From positions 682,001-746,000 of the forward strand of contig NZ_JAEKMH010000001.1 of the NCBI RefSeq assembly GCF_016411825.1: DNA of 64,000 nt, read 5' to 3'. Position numbers and translations under genes: made by a program. Every line of letters starts with the position of its first letter. Position 1 is the first letter of the stretch. Shown in pieces: positions 37,249 through 45,255 of the stretch. The notes beneath the pieces were generated by a model. The model ran no database searches, was not told the DNA's origin, and was given only the letters and a program-made list of their open reading frames with translations. Source of the stretch: Devosia sediminis. GTDB lineage: Bacteria > Pseudomonadota > Alphaproteobacteria > Rhizobiales > Devosiaceae.

Positions 37249-37464
37249 ATGGCCGCAATCACCGGTACCGTGAAGTTCTTCAACACCACCAAGGGCTACG
37301 GCTTCATCTCGCCTGACAATGGCGAGAAGGATGCGTTCGTTCACATCTCCGCCGTTCAGCGTTCGGGCCTGCAGGGCCTCTACGAAGGCGACAAGGTGAG
37401 CTTCGAGCTGCAGACCGGCCGCGACGGCAAGGTCTCGGCCACCGATCTGACCCTGCTGAGCTAA
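37249..37464 (+). CDS. cspA: Cold-shock domain protein
   Basis: A 71-residue single cold-shock domain: TGTVKFFNTTKGYGFISPD contains RNP1 (KGYGFI), and DAFVHISAVQRSG contains RNP2 (FVHI). These proteins bind single-stranded RNA and melt structures. ATG 37249 follows AAGAGGA. An intrinsic terminator follows within 15 bases, so it is a single-gene unit; the symbol is given for the family, since paralogues cannot be told apart. Confidence 0.93.
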   Translation: MAAITGTVKFFNTTKGYGFISPDNGEKDAFVHISAVQRSGLQGLYEGDKVSFELQTGRDGKVSATDLTLLS

Positions 37465-37478
37465 TCCCCAGAATTGAT

Positions 37479-37500
37479 AGGGCCCTTCGGGGCCCTTTCC
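37479..37500 (+). terminator. Terminator of cspA
   Basis: AGGGCCC-TTCG-GGGCCCT, a stem with a stable tetraloop, followed by TTCCTTTG. Confidence 0.85.
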
Positions 37501-37568
37501 TTTGTCGCGTGGACTTTGATTGTCCGGTTGTGTCAAACAGCCGGACAACGACTTTTTGCGGAAGCCAA

Positions 37569-38027
37569 ATGCGCGAATTTCTCAAGCACTGGAGCCCCCG
37601 GGTCGAGACCCAATCGGATCTGCGGCAGGCCGGTGCCTTGCCCTATGCGATCGTAGAAGGCCGCGTGGCGTTTCTGCTGGTCACGTCGCGGCGGAGCGGC
37701 AAATGGATATTTCCCAAGGGCGCCATCGAGCCTGATATGAAGCCTTGGGAGAGTGCGGCCCTCGAAGCTCTGGAGGAAGCCGGCGTTTCGGGCACGATCG
37801 AGCAACAACCCATCGGCAGCTACCGCGCCAGTGTGGGCGCCGATGGAGTCGCGCTGGTTGACGTCGATCTCTATCCGCTGCTGGTCACTCAGCAACTCGA
37901 CACCTGGCGTGAACAGGGCCAGCGTCTGCGTCACTGGGCGACCCTCTCCGAATCCAAGCGCCTCCTGACGGACCCGGCCCTCGGCCGCCTGGCCCAGCGA
38001 CTGCATACGCGGCTGATCCCGAACTGA
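37569..38027 (+). CDS. Nudix hydrolase
   Basis: A 152-residue Nudix protein of the small diphosphoinositol/Ap4A-like type: GALPYAIVEGRVAFLLVTSR, then KWIFPKGAIEPDMKPWESAA and LEALEEAGVSG, the Nudix box with its E-E metal pair intact (the usual R of R-E-U-x-E-E is replaced by Leu). The substrate cannot be read from sequence. ATG 37569 (MREFLKHW) is the first start after the cspA terminator; no clear ribosome binding site is visible. It is convergent with pit. Confidence 0.87.
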   Translation: MREFLKHWSPRVETQSDLRQAGALPYAIVEGRVAFLLVTSRRSGKWIFPKGAIEPDMKPWESAALEALEEAGVSGTIEQQPIGSYRASVGADGVALVDVDLYPLLVTQQLDTWREQGQRLRHWATLSESKRLLTDPALGRLAQRLHTRLIPN

Positions 38028-38054
38028 TTGAAGCTTTGTGCGAAGCGTGAGCCG

Positions 38055-39557
38055 CTACTGCGGGATCACGACGCTCAAAACGAAGTAGAGTACGCCTGCC
38101 AGCGCGGCTGACGCCGGAACGGTGACCACCCAGGCGGCAGCGATGCTGAACACGTGATGACGCCGGACCAGCAAACGCGACTCCACCTTGCGGGCTTTCG
38201 CCAGCGCTTCTTCGGGCGTGGCATTGAGCTGGCTGGCGTCGACCATGCGAGCATTCACCGGCACGGCAGAGCCTTCCATGTCGCGGCGCGAAATGTATTC
38301 GCGCAGGAAGCCGACACCGAACACGGCGCCCACTGCGATATGGGTGGATGACACCGGCATGCCCATTGCGGAGGCGACCAGTACCGTGACGGCCGCCGAA
38401 AGCGCGGCGCAGAAGGCACGGATTTCGTTGAGCTTGGTGATCTGCTCGCCCACTGTGCGGATGAGACGCGGCCCGAACAGGGCGAGACCCAGCGAAATGC
38501 CGATGGCGCCGATCGCCAAAACCCAGAAGGGCAGGGAGATGCCGGCGACTTCGCCATGACCGGTCTGGATGGTGGTGACGATGGCAGCGAAGGGGCCGAT
38601 GGCATTGGCCACGTCATTGGCGCCATGGGCAAAGGACAGCAGCGCCGCCGAGACGATCAGGGGCAGGCGGAACAGGCTGGCCACGTGCTTCTTGCGGTTC
38701 TCCATGTGACGCGACTGCCGCCGTACCCATGGCATGGCAGTGAGCCAGCCCAGGGCGCCGAATGCAATGCCCAGAGCGAGCGTGGTCGGCAGGTCGGGCT
38801 TCCACACCCGGCTCAGGCCCTTGGTGGCCAGGTACATGGCAAAGATGCCTGTCATGGCGGCGACAAAAATGGGGACCCAAACGCGTGCCGCGGTGATCTT
38901 GTCGAGGCGGGTGGTGATGGTGGCGCGGATGATGATCAGGAACAGGGCGGCGATGATGCCGCCCATAACCGGAGAGATCACCCAGCTCGCGGCAATGGCG
39001 CCAATCATCGGCCAGTTGACGATGGCAAAGCCGGCTGAGACCACTCCGGAACCGACAACGCCTCCCACCACGGCGTGGGTGGTTGAAACCGGAGCGCCGA
39101 TATAGGTGGCAAGATTGACCCAGAGGGCCGATGCCAGAAGCGCCGCCATCATCACCATGATGAATGTGCGGGCTTCCATTTCCGGCGAAATCAGCAGGTC
39201 GCGGGCGACCGTGTTGACCACATCGCCGCCCGCCAGCAGCGCCCCGGCAGCCTCGAATATGGCGGCGATCACCAATGCACCGGCCATGGTGATGGCGCGG
39301 GCACCAACGGCCGGACCCATATTGTTGGCAACGTCATTGGCGCCGACATTGAGCGCCATATAGCCGGCAATCAGGGCGCCGATGACCACCACATAGGTGC
39401 CCGGACCCTGGCCCATGGCAAAGGCTGCCCACACGCCCGCGAGCAGGAGGAACACCAGCGCTATGCCGGGGGCAGCGAGGGAGCGACCCAGGGCGTTGCT
39501 TGCGGATTCGTAGCCGGAAACCTGCAACAGGTCCTTGTCCAGCGCGCTTTTGCTCAT
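38055..39557 (-). CDS. pit: Low-affinity inorganic phosphate transporter (Pit family)
   Basis: A 500-residue phosphate permease (PHO4 family): the signature GANDVANNMGPAVGARA near the N terminus and its repeat GANDVANAIGPFAAI in the second half, both flanked by membrane segments, with the ST-rich PVSTTHAVVGGVVG and PVSSTHIAVGAVFG motifs. It imports metal-phosphate driven by protons. ATG 39557 (MSKSALDKD) lies inside a Pho box (39556-39573). No PhoU-like orfA partner precedes it, unlike Sinorhizobium orfA-pit. Confidence 0.95.
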   Translation of the reverse strand: MSKSALDKDLLQVSGYESASNALGRSLAAPGIALVFLLLAGVWAAFAMGQGPGTYVVVIGALIAGYMALNVGANDVANNMGPAVGARAITMAGALVIAAIFEAAGALLAGGDVVNTVARDLLISPEMEARTFIMVMMAALLASALWVNLATYIGAPVSTTHAVVGGVVGSGVVSAGFAIVNWPMIGAIAASWVISPVMGGIIAALFLIIIRATITTRLDKITAARVWVPIFVAAMTGIFAMYLATKGLSRVWKPDLPTTLALGIAFGALGWLTAMPWVRRQSRHMENRKKHVASLFRLPLIVSAALLSFAHGANDVANAIGPFAAIVTTIQTGHGEVAGISLPFWVLAIGAIGISLGLALFGPRLIRTVGEQITKLNEIRAFCAALSAAVTVLVASAMGMPVSSTHIAVGAVFGVGFLREYISRRDMEGSAVPVNARMVDASQLNATPEEALAKARKVESRLLVRRHHVFSIAAAWVVTVPASAALAGVLYFVLSVVIPQ

Positions 39558-39573
39558 GTCATCGAACTGTCAT
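39556..39573 (+). promoter_or_regulatory. Pho box overlapping the pit start codon
   Basis: ATGTCAT-CGAA-CTGTCAT is a near-consensus two-unit Pho box (13 of 14 core bases, exact 11-base period). It is written on the plus strand, opposite to pit, and includes the pit initiation codon in reverse. A PhoB dimer here would block pit, consistent with the known PhoB repression of pit in rhizobia. Confidence 0.72.
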
Positions 39574-39689
39574 ATTTGAGTTGGCTTCGCCCTTAGCATC
39601 TCGGGTCGGCTCTGCCAGCAACTAATTGCCGAAATGACATCGCTGTGCACGGAAACCCGGCCGGCGGAGCCTCATGGCCGTGTGAGCGC

Positions 39690-39719
39690 TTGACTTTTGT
39701 TTGCCGCTCACCCTATCAA
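39690..39719 (+). promoter_or_regulatory. Promoter of the ilvBN operon
   Basis: TTGACT (39690-39695), 18 bases, TATCAA (39714-39719). Transcription would start near 39726, about 12 bases before the leader-peptide ribosome binding site, which is the usual layout of an attenuated operon. Confidence 0.7.
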
Positions 39720-39748
39720 TGCGCCGTCTTAAAGTTTGGAGAGGTCCC

Positions 39749-39799
39749 GTGCGGGCACTCATTCTCGTAGTAGGTAGGCGCATCGGCAACGTGGGGTAA
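39749..39799 (+). CDS. ilvL: ilv leader peptide (attenuation), 16 residues
   Basis: A GTG start preceded by GGAGAGG opens the peptide (M)RALILVVGRRIGNVG, ending at TAA 39799. Seven of 16 residues are Leu, Ile or Val, including the consecutive LILVV. This is the design of a leader that stalls ribosomes when branched-chain aminoacyl-tRNA is scarce. The second half of the peptide lies in a stem of about 11 base pairs (39777-39787 with 39814-39824), and a terminator follows at 39831. Confidence 0.85.
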   Translation: MRALILVVGRRIGNVG

Positions 39800-39824
39800 C
39801 ACCCCGCGCGTAAGCTGGTGCGCC
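39777..39824 (+). promoter_or_regulatory. Leader/pause stem of the ilv attenuator
   Basis: GGCGCATCGGC pairs with GCTGGTGCGCC over 11 positions including two G-U pairs, enclosing a second stem CGTGGGG/CCCCGCG. A ribosome stalled on the LILVV codons would cover or approach its 5' arm and change folding before the terminator. I did not identify the antiterminator pairing. Confidence 0.6.
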
Positions 39825-39830
39825 GAAAAC

Positions 39831-39853
39831 AGGTCCCTGACGGGGCCTTTTTT
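39831..39853 (+). terminator. Attenuator terminator upstream of ilvB
   Basis: AGGTCCC-TGAC-GGGGCCT followed by six T residues, between the leader peptide and ilvB. It lies before the structural gene, so it must be conditional. Confidence 0.82.
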
Positions 39854-39937
39854 ATTGCCTTTTTTCCGGCAAAGCGGTTTTAAGGCGGCAAGGACGTAAC
39901 GCCCGGTACGGCGGGCCCGAGGAGTAGGAAAGCGCAA

Positions 39938-41707
39938 ATGGCCGAGAAAATGACCGGCGCGGAAATGGTGATCCAGGCGCTGACGGATCAGGGTGTTCAG
40001 CATATTTTCGGCTATCCGGGCGGTGCAGCCCTGCCGATCTACGACGCCATGTTCCAGCAGGATTTCGTCCAGCACATCCTTGTGCGGCACGAGCAGGGCG
40101 CGACGCACATGGCCGAAGGCTATGCCCGTTCCACCGGCAAGCCCGGCGTGGTGCTGGTGACCTCCGGCCCCGGCGCGACCAATGCCGTCACCGGCCTCAC
40201 CGATGCGCTGCTCGATTCCATACCGCTGATCTGCATCACCGCGCAGGTGCCGACCAATCTGATCGGCTCGGACGCGTTCCAGGAATGCGACACCGTAGGC
40301 ATCACCCGCTCCTGCACAAAGTACAATTACCTCGTGAAGAACGTCGCGGATCTGCCGCGCATCATGCACGAGGCCTTCCATATCGCCACAACCGGCCGCC
40401 CCGGCCCGGTGGTCATCGATATTCCCAAGGACGTGCAGTTCGCCCTGGGCGAATACTACAAGCCCGACCTCGCCACGCTCCGCCACCAGTCCTACCGCCC
40501 GCAGATGGATGGCGATGCAGCCGCCATCGAAGCGGCCGTGGACATGATGCTCAAGGCCGAGCGCCCGATCTTCTACACCGGCGGCGGCGTCATCAATGCC
40601 GGCCCGGAAGCTTCCGAGCACCTGCGCGAACTGGCGGAACTCACCGGCTTCCCGGTGACCTCGACGCTGATGGGCCTCGGCGCCTTCCCGGCCTCGAACC
40701 CGCAATGGATGGGCATGCTGGGCATGCACGGCACCTACGAAGCCAACCTCGCCATGCATGACTGCGACGTCATGATCAATATCGGCGCGCGCTTCGACGA
40801 CCGCATCACCGGCCGCATCGATGCCTTCTCGCCCCATAGCCGCAAGATCCATGTCGATATCGACCCGTCCTCGATCAACAAGGTCGTGCGCGTCGATATT
40901 CCGATCATCGGCGATTGCGAGCGCGTGCTGTCCGAAATGGTGCGCATCTGGCGCTCCAAGACCAACCAGCCGCGCACCGAGGCGATTGCGCCATGGTGGA
41001 AGCAGATCCAGAAGTGGCGCGATGTCGGGTCCCTGAATTTCAAGAACTCGGACACCGTGATCAAGCCGCAATGGGCCATCCAGCGTCTTTATGAGGCGAC
41101 CAAGAAGCAGGGCAAGGAGGTGTTCATCACCACCGAGGTCGGCCAGCACCAGATGTGGGCCGCCCAGCACTTCCACTTCGACAAGCCCAATCACTGGATG
41201 ACCTCCGGCGGTCTCGGCACCATGGGCTATGGCCTGCCGGCCGCGGTCGGCGTGCAGGTGGCGCATCCCGATGCACTGGTGATCGACATTGCTGGCGAAG
41301 CCTCGGTGCAGATGACGATGCAGGAAATGTCGACGGCGGTGCAGTACCGCCTGCCGATCAAGATCTTCATCCTCAACAACGAGCGCATGGGCATGGTCCG
41401 CCAGTGGCAGGATCTGCTGCATGGTTCGCGCTATGCGCATTCCTATTCGGAATCGTTGCCAGACTTCGTCAAGCTGGCCGAAGCCTATGGCGGCAAGGGT
41501 ATCCGTTGCGAGAGCCCGGCCGAGCTCGATGCGGCCATTGCCGAGATGATCGACTATGACGGCCCGGTGCTGTTCGACATCATCGTCGAGAAGGACGAGA
41601 ACTGCCTGCCGATGATCCCGTCGGGCAAGCCGCACAATGAAATTATCCTGCCCGATACGGCCAATATCGGCGACATCATCGACGAGAAGGGACGCCAGCT
41701 GGTCTGA
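39938..41707 (+). CDS. ilvB: Acetolactate synthase large subunit
   Basis: The catalytic, thiamine-diphosphate-dependent subunit makes acetolactate and acetohydroxybutyrate, the first common step to valine, leucine and isoleucine. At 589 residues it is full length: FGYPGGAALPIYDAM, RHEQGATHMAEGYARSTGKP (catalytic Glu), and the cofactor loop IDIAGEASVQMTMQEM...FILNNERMGMVRQWQ. In the last, the usual G-D-(G/A/S) is G-E-A; I believe this is common in alphaproteobacteria. Expression is controlled by the leader upstream; ilvN follows after 23 bases. Confidence 0.97.
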   Translation: MAEKMTGAEMVIQALTDQGVQHIFGYPGGAALPIYDAMFQQDFVQHILVRHEQGATHMAEGYARSTGKPGVVLVTSGPGATNAVTGLTDALLDSIPLICITAQVPTNLIGSDAFQECDTVGITRSCTKYNYLVKNVADLPRIMHEAFHIATTGRPGPVVIDIPKDVQFALGEYYKPDLATLRHQSYRPQMDGDAAAIEAAVDMMLKAERPIFYTGGGVINAGPEASEHLRELAELTGFPVTSTLMGLGAFPASNPQWMGMLGMHGTYEANLAMHDCDVMINIGARFDDRITGRIDAFSPHSRKIHVDIDPSSINKVVRVDIPIIGDCERVLSEMVRIWRSKTNQPRTEAIAPWWKQIQKWRDVGSLNFKNSDTVIKPQWAIQRLYEATKKQGKEVFITTEVGQHQMWAAQHFHFDKPNHWMTSGGLGTMGYGLPAAVGVQVAHPDALVIDIAGEASVQMTMQEMSTAVQYRLPIKIFILNNERMGMVRQWQDLLHGSRYAHSYSESLPDFVKLAEAYGGKGIRCESPAELDAAIAEMIDYDGPVLFDIIVEKDENCLPMIPSGKPHNEIILPDTANIGDIIDEKGRQLV

Positions 41708-41730
41708 CGGCCGGCTGCGGAGGATTTGCC

Positions 41731-42285
41731 ATGAACGCACATTTGCAGCCGACCGGTTCGGCCTACTTCCTGACCCAGGAAACCCAGCAGGCCGAGCGCC
41801 ACACGCTGTCCGTCCTCGTCGACAATGAGCCGGGCATCCTCGCCCGGGTCGTGGGCCTGTTCTCGGCCCGCGGCTACAATATCGAGAGCCTGACTGTCAG
41901 CGAAACCGAGCACGACAGGCGACTTAGTCGCATCACCGTTGTCGTCATCGCCACGCCCAAGGTTCTGGTGCAGATCAAGACCCAGCTCGAACGGCTGGTG
42001 CCGGTGCATCGCGTGCATGACCTGACTGCCGAGGGCGCCTATCTCGAGCGCGAACTGGCGCTCATCAAGGTGCGTGGCAGCGGCGATCATCGCGCTGAAA
42101 CGCTGCGCCTGGCCGACGCCTTCCGTGCCCAGATCGTCGATGCGACAGTCGAAAGCTTCGTCTTCGAGGTGACCGGCAAGCCGTCCAAGGTCGACAGCTT
42201 CATCGCCCTGATGCAGCCGCTTGGGCTGGTGGAAGTGGTCCGCACGGGCCTGGCCGCCATCTCGCGCGGCCCCGAGGGCATGTGA
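41731..42285 (+). CDS. ilvN: Acetolactate synthase regulatory small subunit
   Basis: The 184-residue regulatory subunit activates IlvB and confers valine feedback inhibition. An N-terminal ACT domain is clear: HTLSVLVDNEPGILARVVGL and FSARGYNIESLTVSETEHD, followed by the C-terminal domain RELALIKVRGSGDHRAETLR and MQPLGLVEVVRTGLAAISRG. The stop overlaps the start of the racemase-like gene by four bases. Confidence 0.96.
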   Translation: MNAHLQPTGSAYFLTQETQQAERHTLSVLVDNEPGILARVVGLFSARGYNIESLTVSETEHDRRLSRITVVVIATPKVLVQIKTQLERLVPVHRVHDLTAEGAYLERELALIKVRGSGDHRAETLRLADAFRAQIVDATVESFVFEVTGKPSKVDSFIALMQPLGLVEVVRTGLAAISRGPEGM

Positions 42286-42911
42286 TCCGCATCGCCTGCC
42301 TCCACACCGCTCCGTCCAATGTGGCGGTGCTGGAGGCAGCGGCGGCCGCCATTCGTCCGGGCGCCCTTGCCCTTTCGCACACGCTGCGGGCAGATCTGCT
42401 CGCGGACATGGAGGCGGCCGGCGGCCTTACGGCGGATATCCGGGCGCGCGGCTCGGCGGCGATCGATGCGCTGCTGGCCGACCACGACGGCGTGCTGATC
42501 ACCTGTTCCAGCCTCGGCGCGCTGGCAAATGGCGCAAGCGTGCAACGCGTCGATGCTGCGCTGGCGCGCGCCGCCGTCCGGAGTGGCAGGGCAGTCACCG
42601 TGCTCTGCGCTTCCCCGACCACCGTTCGGCCGACGACTGACCTCTTCGCGGCTGCGGCCGTGGAAACCGGTGCGGTGGTCGACACGCGCATGGTGGATGG
42701 CGCCTGGCCGCTGTTTCGCGGCGGGGATGTTGATGCCTACCTGCACCGTATCGCCGAGGCGGCGGCGATGGCCTTGTCAGATGGCGCGGATGTGGTGGCG
42801 CTGGCCCAGGTCTCGATGAGCGGCGCTGCGGAGTTGGTGGTTGATCCGCGGGGCAGGGTGCTCGCTTCTCCTGCCGCGGCGTTGCAGGCCTGGCTCGATA
42901 GCGTAACCTGA
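42282..42911 (+). CDS. Asp/Glu racemase-like protein lacking the second catalytic cysteine
   Basis: A 209-residue protein with the two-lobed fold expected of the Asp/Glu/hydantoin racemase family. The first cysteine motif is present (GVLITCSSLGALA), but where the second Cys should be (usually G-C-T-H) the sequence reads VALAQVSMSGAA, so a standard two-base racemization is unlikely. It starts at GTG 42282, overlapping ilvN by four bases, and is therefore part of the ilv operon. One-cysteine relatives include decarboxylases and isomerases. The function is unknown; the coupling to ilvBN is the main clue. Confidence 0.75.
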   Translation: MIRIACLHTAPSNVAVLEAAAAAIRPGALALSHTLRADLLADMEAAGGLTADIRARGSAAIDALLADHDGVLITCSSLGALANGASVQRVDAALARAAVRSGRAVTVLCASPTTVRPTTDLFAAAAVETGAVVDTRMVDGAWPLFRGGDVDAYLHRIAEAAAMALSDGADVVALAQVSMSGAAELVVDPRGRVLASPAAALQAWLDSVT

Positions 42912-42989
42912 TCGTTCATATCACAAGGTTCGATTGGGCCTTGTGCCCCGGGTAGTGTATGGCAGGGCTCGACATTCTCGAGTGCTGCC

Positions 42990-43736
42990 ATGACCCTGCT
43001 GTCCGTCAATCTCAATGCCGTCGCCCAATTGCGCAATCGCCGCGACCTCCCATGGCCGAGCGTCACCGGCATTGCCCGCGTCGTGCTCAATGCCGGCGCC
43101 AGCGGCATCACCATTCATCCGCGCCCCGATGAGCGCCATATCAGGCGCACCGATGTCTTCGACCTGTCGGCGCTCCTGCGGACCGATTATCCGCAGGCCG
43201 AGTTCAACATCGAAGGCTTTCCGAGCGACGACTTCCTCGAGCTCATCGAGGAGGTCAATCCGGAGCAGGTGACGCTGGTCCCGGACGATCCGGCGCAGGC
43301 TACCTCGGACCACGGCTGGGATTTCGTCGGCCAGGGCAGCTTTCTCACCTCCGTGGTGGAGCGGTTGAAGGTCCCCGGCAGGCGGATTTCCCTGTTCTGC
43401 GACCCGGATGCCGGCGCCGCAGGAATCGCCGGTGCCAAGGCCACGGGGGCGGACCGGGTGGAATTGTTCACCGGGCCCTATGGCGCCTGTTTCGACGATG
43501 CCGCGGAGGCCGAGCGGCAATTGGCGATGCTGGCTGATACGAGCCGCGCCGCACTCTCGGTGGGCATGGGCGTCAATGCCGGACATGACCTGACGCTGGC
43601 CAACCTTCCTGCCTTCCAGGTCGCCGTGCCCGGCGTTGCAGAAGTGTCGATCGGACACGGCATCACGGCCGATGCCCTGCTGATCGGCTTTGCCGAGGCA
43701 GTTCGCGCCTATCGCCTGGCGCTTGAAAGCAACTAG
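42990..43736 (+). CDS. pdxJ: Pyridoxine 5'-phosphate synthase
   Basis: PdxJ condenses aminoacetone phosphate and deoxyxylulose phosphate to pyridoxine phosphate (vitamin B6). The 248-residue TIM barrel is typical: [60 protein letters not shown] and [20 protein letters not shown]. It is 78 bases after the racemase-like gene on the same strand, possibly at the end of the ilv transcript. PLP is required for branched-chain amino-acid transaminases, which may explain the proximity. Confidence 0.95.
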   Translation: MTLLSVNLNAVAQLRNRRDLPWPSVTGIARVVLNAGASGITIHPRPDERHIRRTDVFDLSALLRTDYPQAEFNIEGFPSDDFLELIEEVNPEQVTLVPDDPAQATSDHGWDFVGQGSFLTSVVERLKVPGRRISLFCDPDAGAAGIAGAKATGADRVELFTGPYGACFDDAAEAERQLAMLADTSRAALSVGMGVNAGHDLTLANLPAFQVAVPGVAEVSIGHGITADALLIGFAEAVRAYRLALESN

Positions 43737-43760
43737 GGCGCCACTTGGGCGCCCCGGTCG

Positions 43761-44087
43761 TCAATCGGTGTAGTTGAACTCGGCCAGTTCGCAGACATTG
43801 TTGCCGTATTTTTCCAGCTCGTCTCCGTCCTCGAAGACGGCCTTGAAGTCGAAGATACAGTAGCCTGTGCCGTCGTCGATATTGATCATGACGCTATGGC
43901 CGGCCCGCAGGATCGTACGGCCCAGAATATCTTCCTGCCAACTGTCTGCATCCCTGTGCGATGCATAGAATTCGACGATGTCATAGGATGAGTGGTTGTT
44001 AATTCTGACGCGACGATCAAGCGCCGCAACAGAACCTACGCTCGCCGCCACCATTATGACGGCCAGAGCAATCCTTGCGAAATTCAT
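43761..44087 (-). CDS. Small exported protein of unknown function
   Basis: A 108-residue protein with a signal peptide (MNFARIALAVIMVAASVGSV) and a conserved-looking mature part: VRINNHSSYDIVEFYASHRD, DSWQEDILGRTILRAGHSVM and a C-terminal NNVCELAEF with a likely disulfide to YCIFDF. I recall many alphaproteobacterial exported proteins with this N-x-S-x-Y-x-I...SW-x-D-x-LG pattern but no assigned function. ATG 44087 follows GGAGGGA. Confidence 0.75.
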   Translation of the reverse strand: MNFARIALAVIMVAASVGSVAALDRRVRINNHSSYDIVEFYASHRDADSWQEDILGRTILRAGHSVMINIDDGTGYCIFDFKAVFEDGDELEKYGNNVCELAEFNYTD

Positions 44088-44480
44088 TTGTCCCTCCAAG
44101 CAACCCCGCGCCAATGGCGTATGCCTGTGCGGAAATTTCGTCAAGATTGGCGAGCACTATTGTATATTGCGCATCTGCCGCCAGGATTTATTTCGTCAGG
44201 CAAAGTCGGTTGGCGCGTGGTGAGCGCACAGCGCCGAGGCAGGCCGGAACCCCATTGTCACGTTCCGCTGAACAGTCCGTCCATCGAGATGTCAAAGTGC
44301 GCGTCTGCGGGGATGCACGGTGGGCGTTTTGGTCAAATATGTTGAGTTTTCCTACACTTACCTTTTTGTGCCCGGGGCACCCTGATGTCCCCGGCTGACA
44401 GCAAGGTGCCCTCTTGAGGTAAATCGTGACAGGCACATATATCGCCTCAGTTACGATTTGTTACCAAGGAGGGCACGCAA
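44088..44480. other. Intergenic region between the exported protein and the FMN reductase
   Basis: In these 393 bases I see the regulatory dyad at 44414-44459 (listed separately) and a CCGGGG/CCCCGG hairpin at about 44379-44397. The remainder, 44100-44370, shows no gene-like frame and no repeat. Confidence 0.4.
44414..44459 (+). promoter_or_regulatory. Promoter with flanking inverted repeat before the FMN reductase
   Basis: TTGAGG (44414), an 18-base spacer and TATATC (44438) form a promoter. Inverted arms AAATCGTGAC (44421-44430) and GTTACGATTT (44450-44459) overlap the spacer and the start-site region, suitable for a repressor. No regulator gene is adjacent. Confidence 0.55.
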
Positions 44481-45098
44481 ATGTCCAAGCTCAAGATCGG
44501 CGTCATCATCTCGTCCACCCGTCCCACCCGTTTCGGCGAAGTGCCGGCCAAGTGGATCGTGGAAAAGGCGAATGAACGCCCGGAAATCGAGGCCGAACTG
44601 GTCGACCTCCGCGACTTCGATCTGCCGTTCTTCGACGAGATGGCTTCCAACCTGTGGATGCCGTCGAGCAATCCGCAGGCTGTCGCCTGGCAGAAGAAGG
44701 TCGGTCAGTATGACGGCTTCATCTTCGTCGTCGCCGAATACAACCGCGCCATTACCGGCGCTCTGAAGAATGCGCTTGACCAGGCCTATAACGAGTGGAA
44801 CCGCAAGCCGTTCGGCGCTGTGGGTTACGGTACTGTTGGCGGCGCCCGCGCAATCGAAAACCTGCGCACCATCGGTGTCGAGCTGCAGATGGTTTCAACC
44901 CGCTCGGCCGTCCACATTGCCGGCGCCGATTTCATGGCGGTTCATCCCGGCTTCGGCGGCACCAAGACGCTGACCGAAATCGAAGGCTCGATCGGCAATT
45001 CCACCAAGGACATGCTCGACCAGCTCGTCTGGTGGGGCCAGGCCACCAAGGCTGCCCGCGAGGAAGCCGCTGCGCAGACGGCACAGGCTGCCGAATAA
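44481..45098 (+). CDS. NADPH-dependent FMN reductase family protein
   Basis: A 205-residue flavodoxin-fold protein: LKIGVIISSTRPTRFGEVPA (FMN phosphate loop), FIFVVAEYNRAITGALKNAL (conserved P/A-E-Y-N-x-x-x-x-G-x-L-K-N) and GYGTVGGARAIENLR. Such reductases reduce FMN, quinones or azo compounds. ATG 44481 follows AAGGAGGG. A strong terminator closes the gene, so it is a single-gene unit with its own regulated promoter. The alanine/glutamate-rich tail is species-specific. Confidence 0.92.
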   Translation: MSKLKIGVIISSTRPTRFGEVPAKWIVEKANERPEIEAELVDLRDFDLPFFDEMASNLWMPSSNPQAVAWQKKVGQYDGFIFVVAEYNRAITGALKNALDQAYNEWNRKPFGAVGYGTVGGARAIENLRTIGVELQMVSTRSAVHIAGADFMAVHPGFGGTKTLTEIEGSIGNSTKDMLDQLVWWGQATKAAREEAAAQTAQAAE

Positions 45099-45129
45099 TC
45101 ACGGAGACCCATCGGGTCCTCGTTTGCCT

Positions 45130-45168
45130 GACAGGGGTCGTCCGGAAACGGGCGGCCCCTGTCGGTTT
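45130..45168 (+). terminator. Terminator after the FMN reductase
   Basis: A 14-base-pair stem (45130-45143 with 45150-45163, including two G-U pairs) and loop GGAAAC, followed by GGTTTT. Confidence 0.85.
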
Positions 45169-45255
45169 TGAACTATTCGGATTGCCGGGTGTTGTCTGTG
45201 ACGGGTGGCGGGTGTATAGCGGCGCCCGCCTATAACAGCGAGAGCCTCAAAGCTC

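Larger units (their letters stand above)
39558..39937 (+). other. Intergenic region between pit and ilvB
   Basis: This 380-base gap contains the Pho box, the ilv promoter, the leader peptide and the attenuator listed separately. Between 39574 and 39689 I see nothing else, but the pit promoter, reading leftward, must lie there. Confidence 0.7.

Noticed and set aside
39716..41740. A 674-codon minus-strand frame across ilvB.
   Set aside because: Antisense shadow of a universally conserved enzyme; the product has no recognisable motif and would overlap the ilv promoter and leader.
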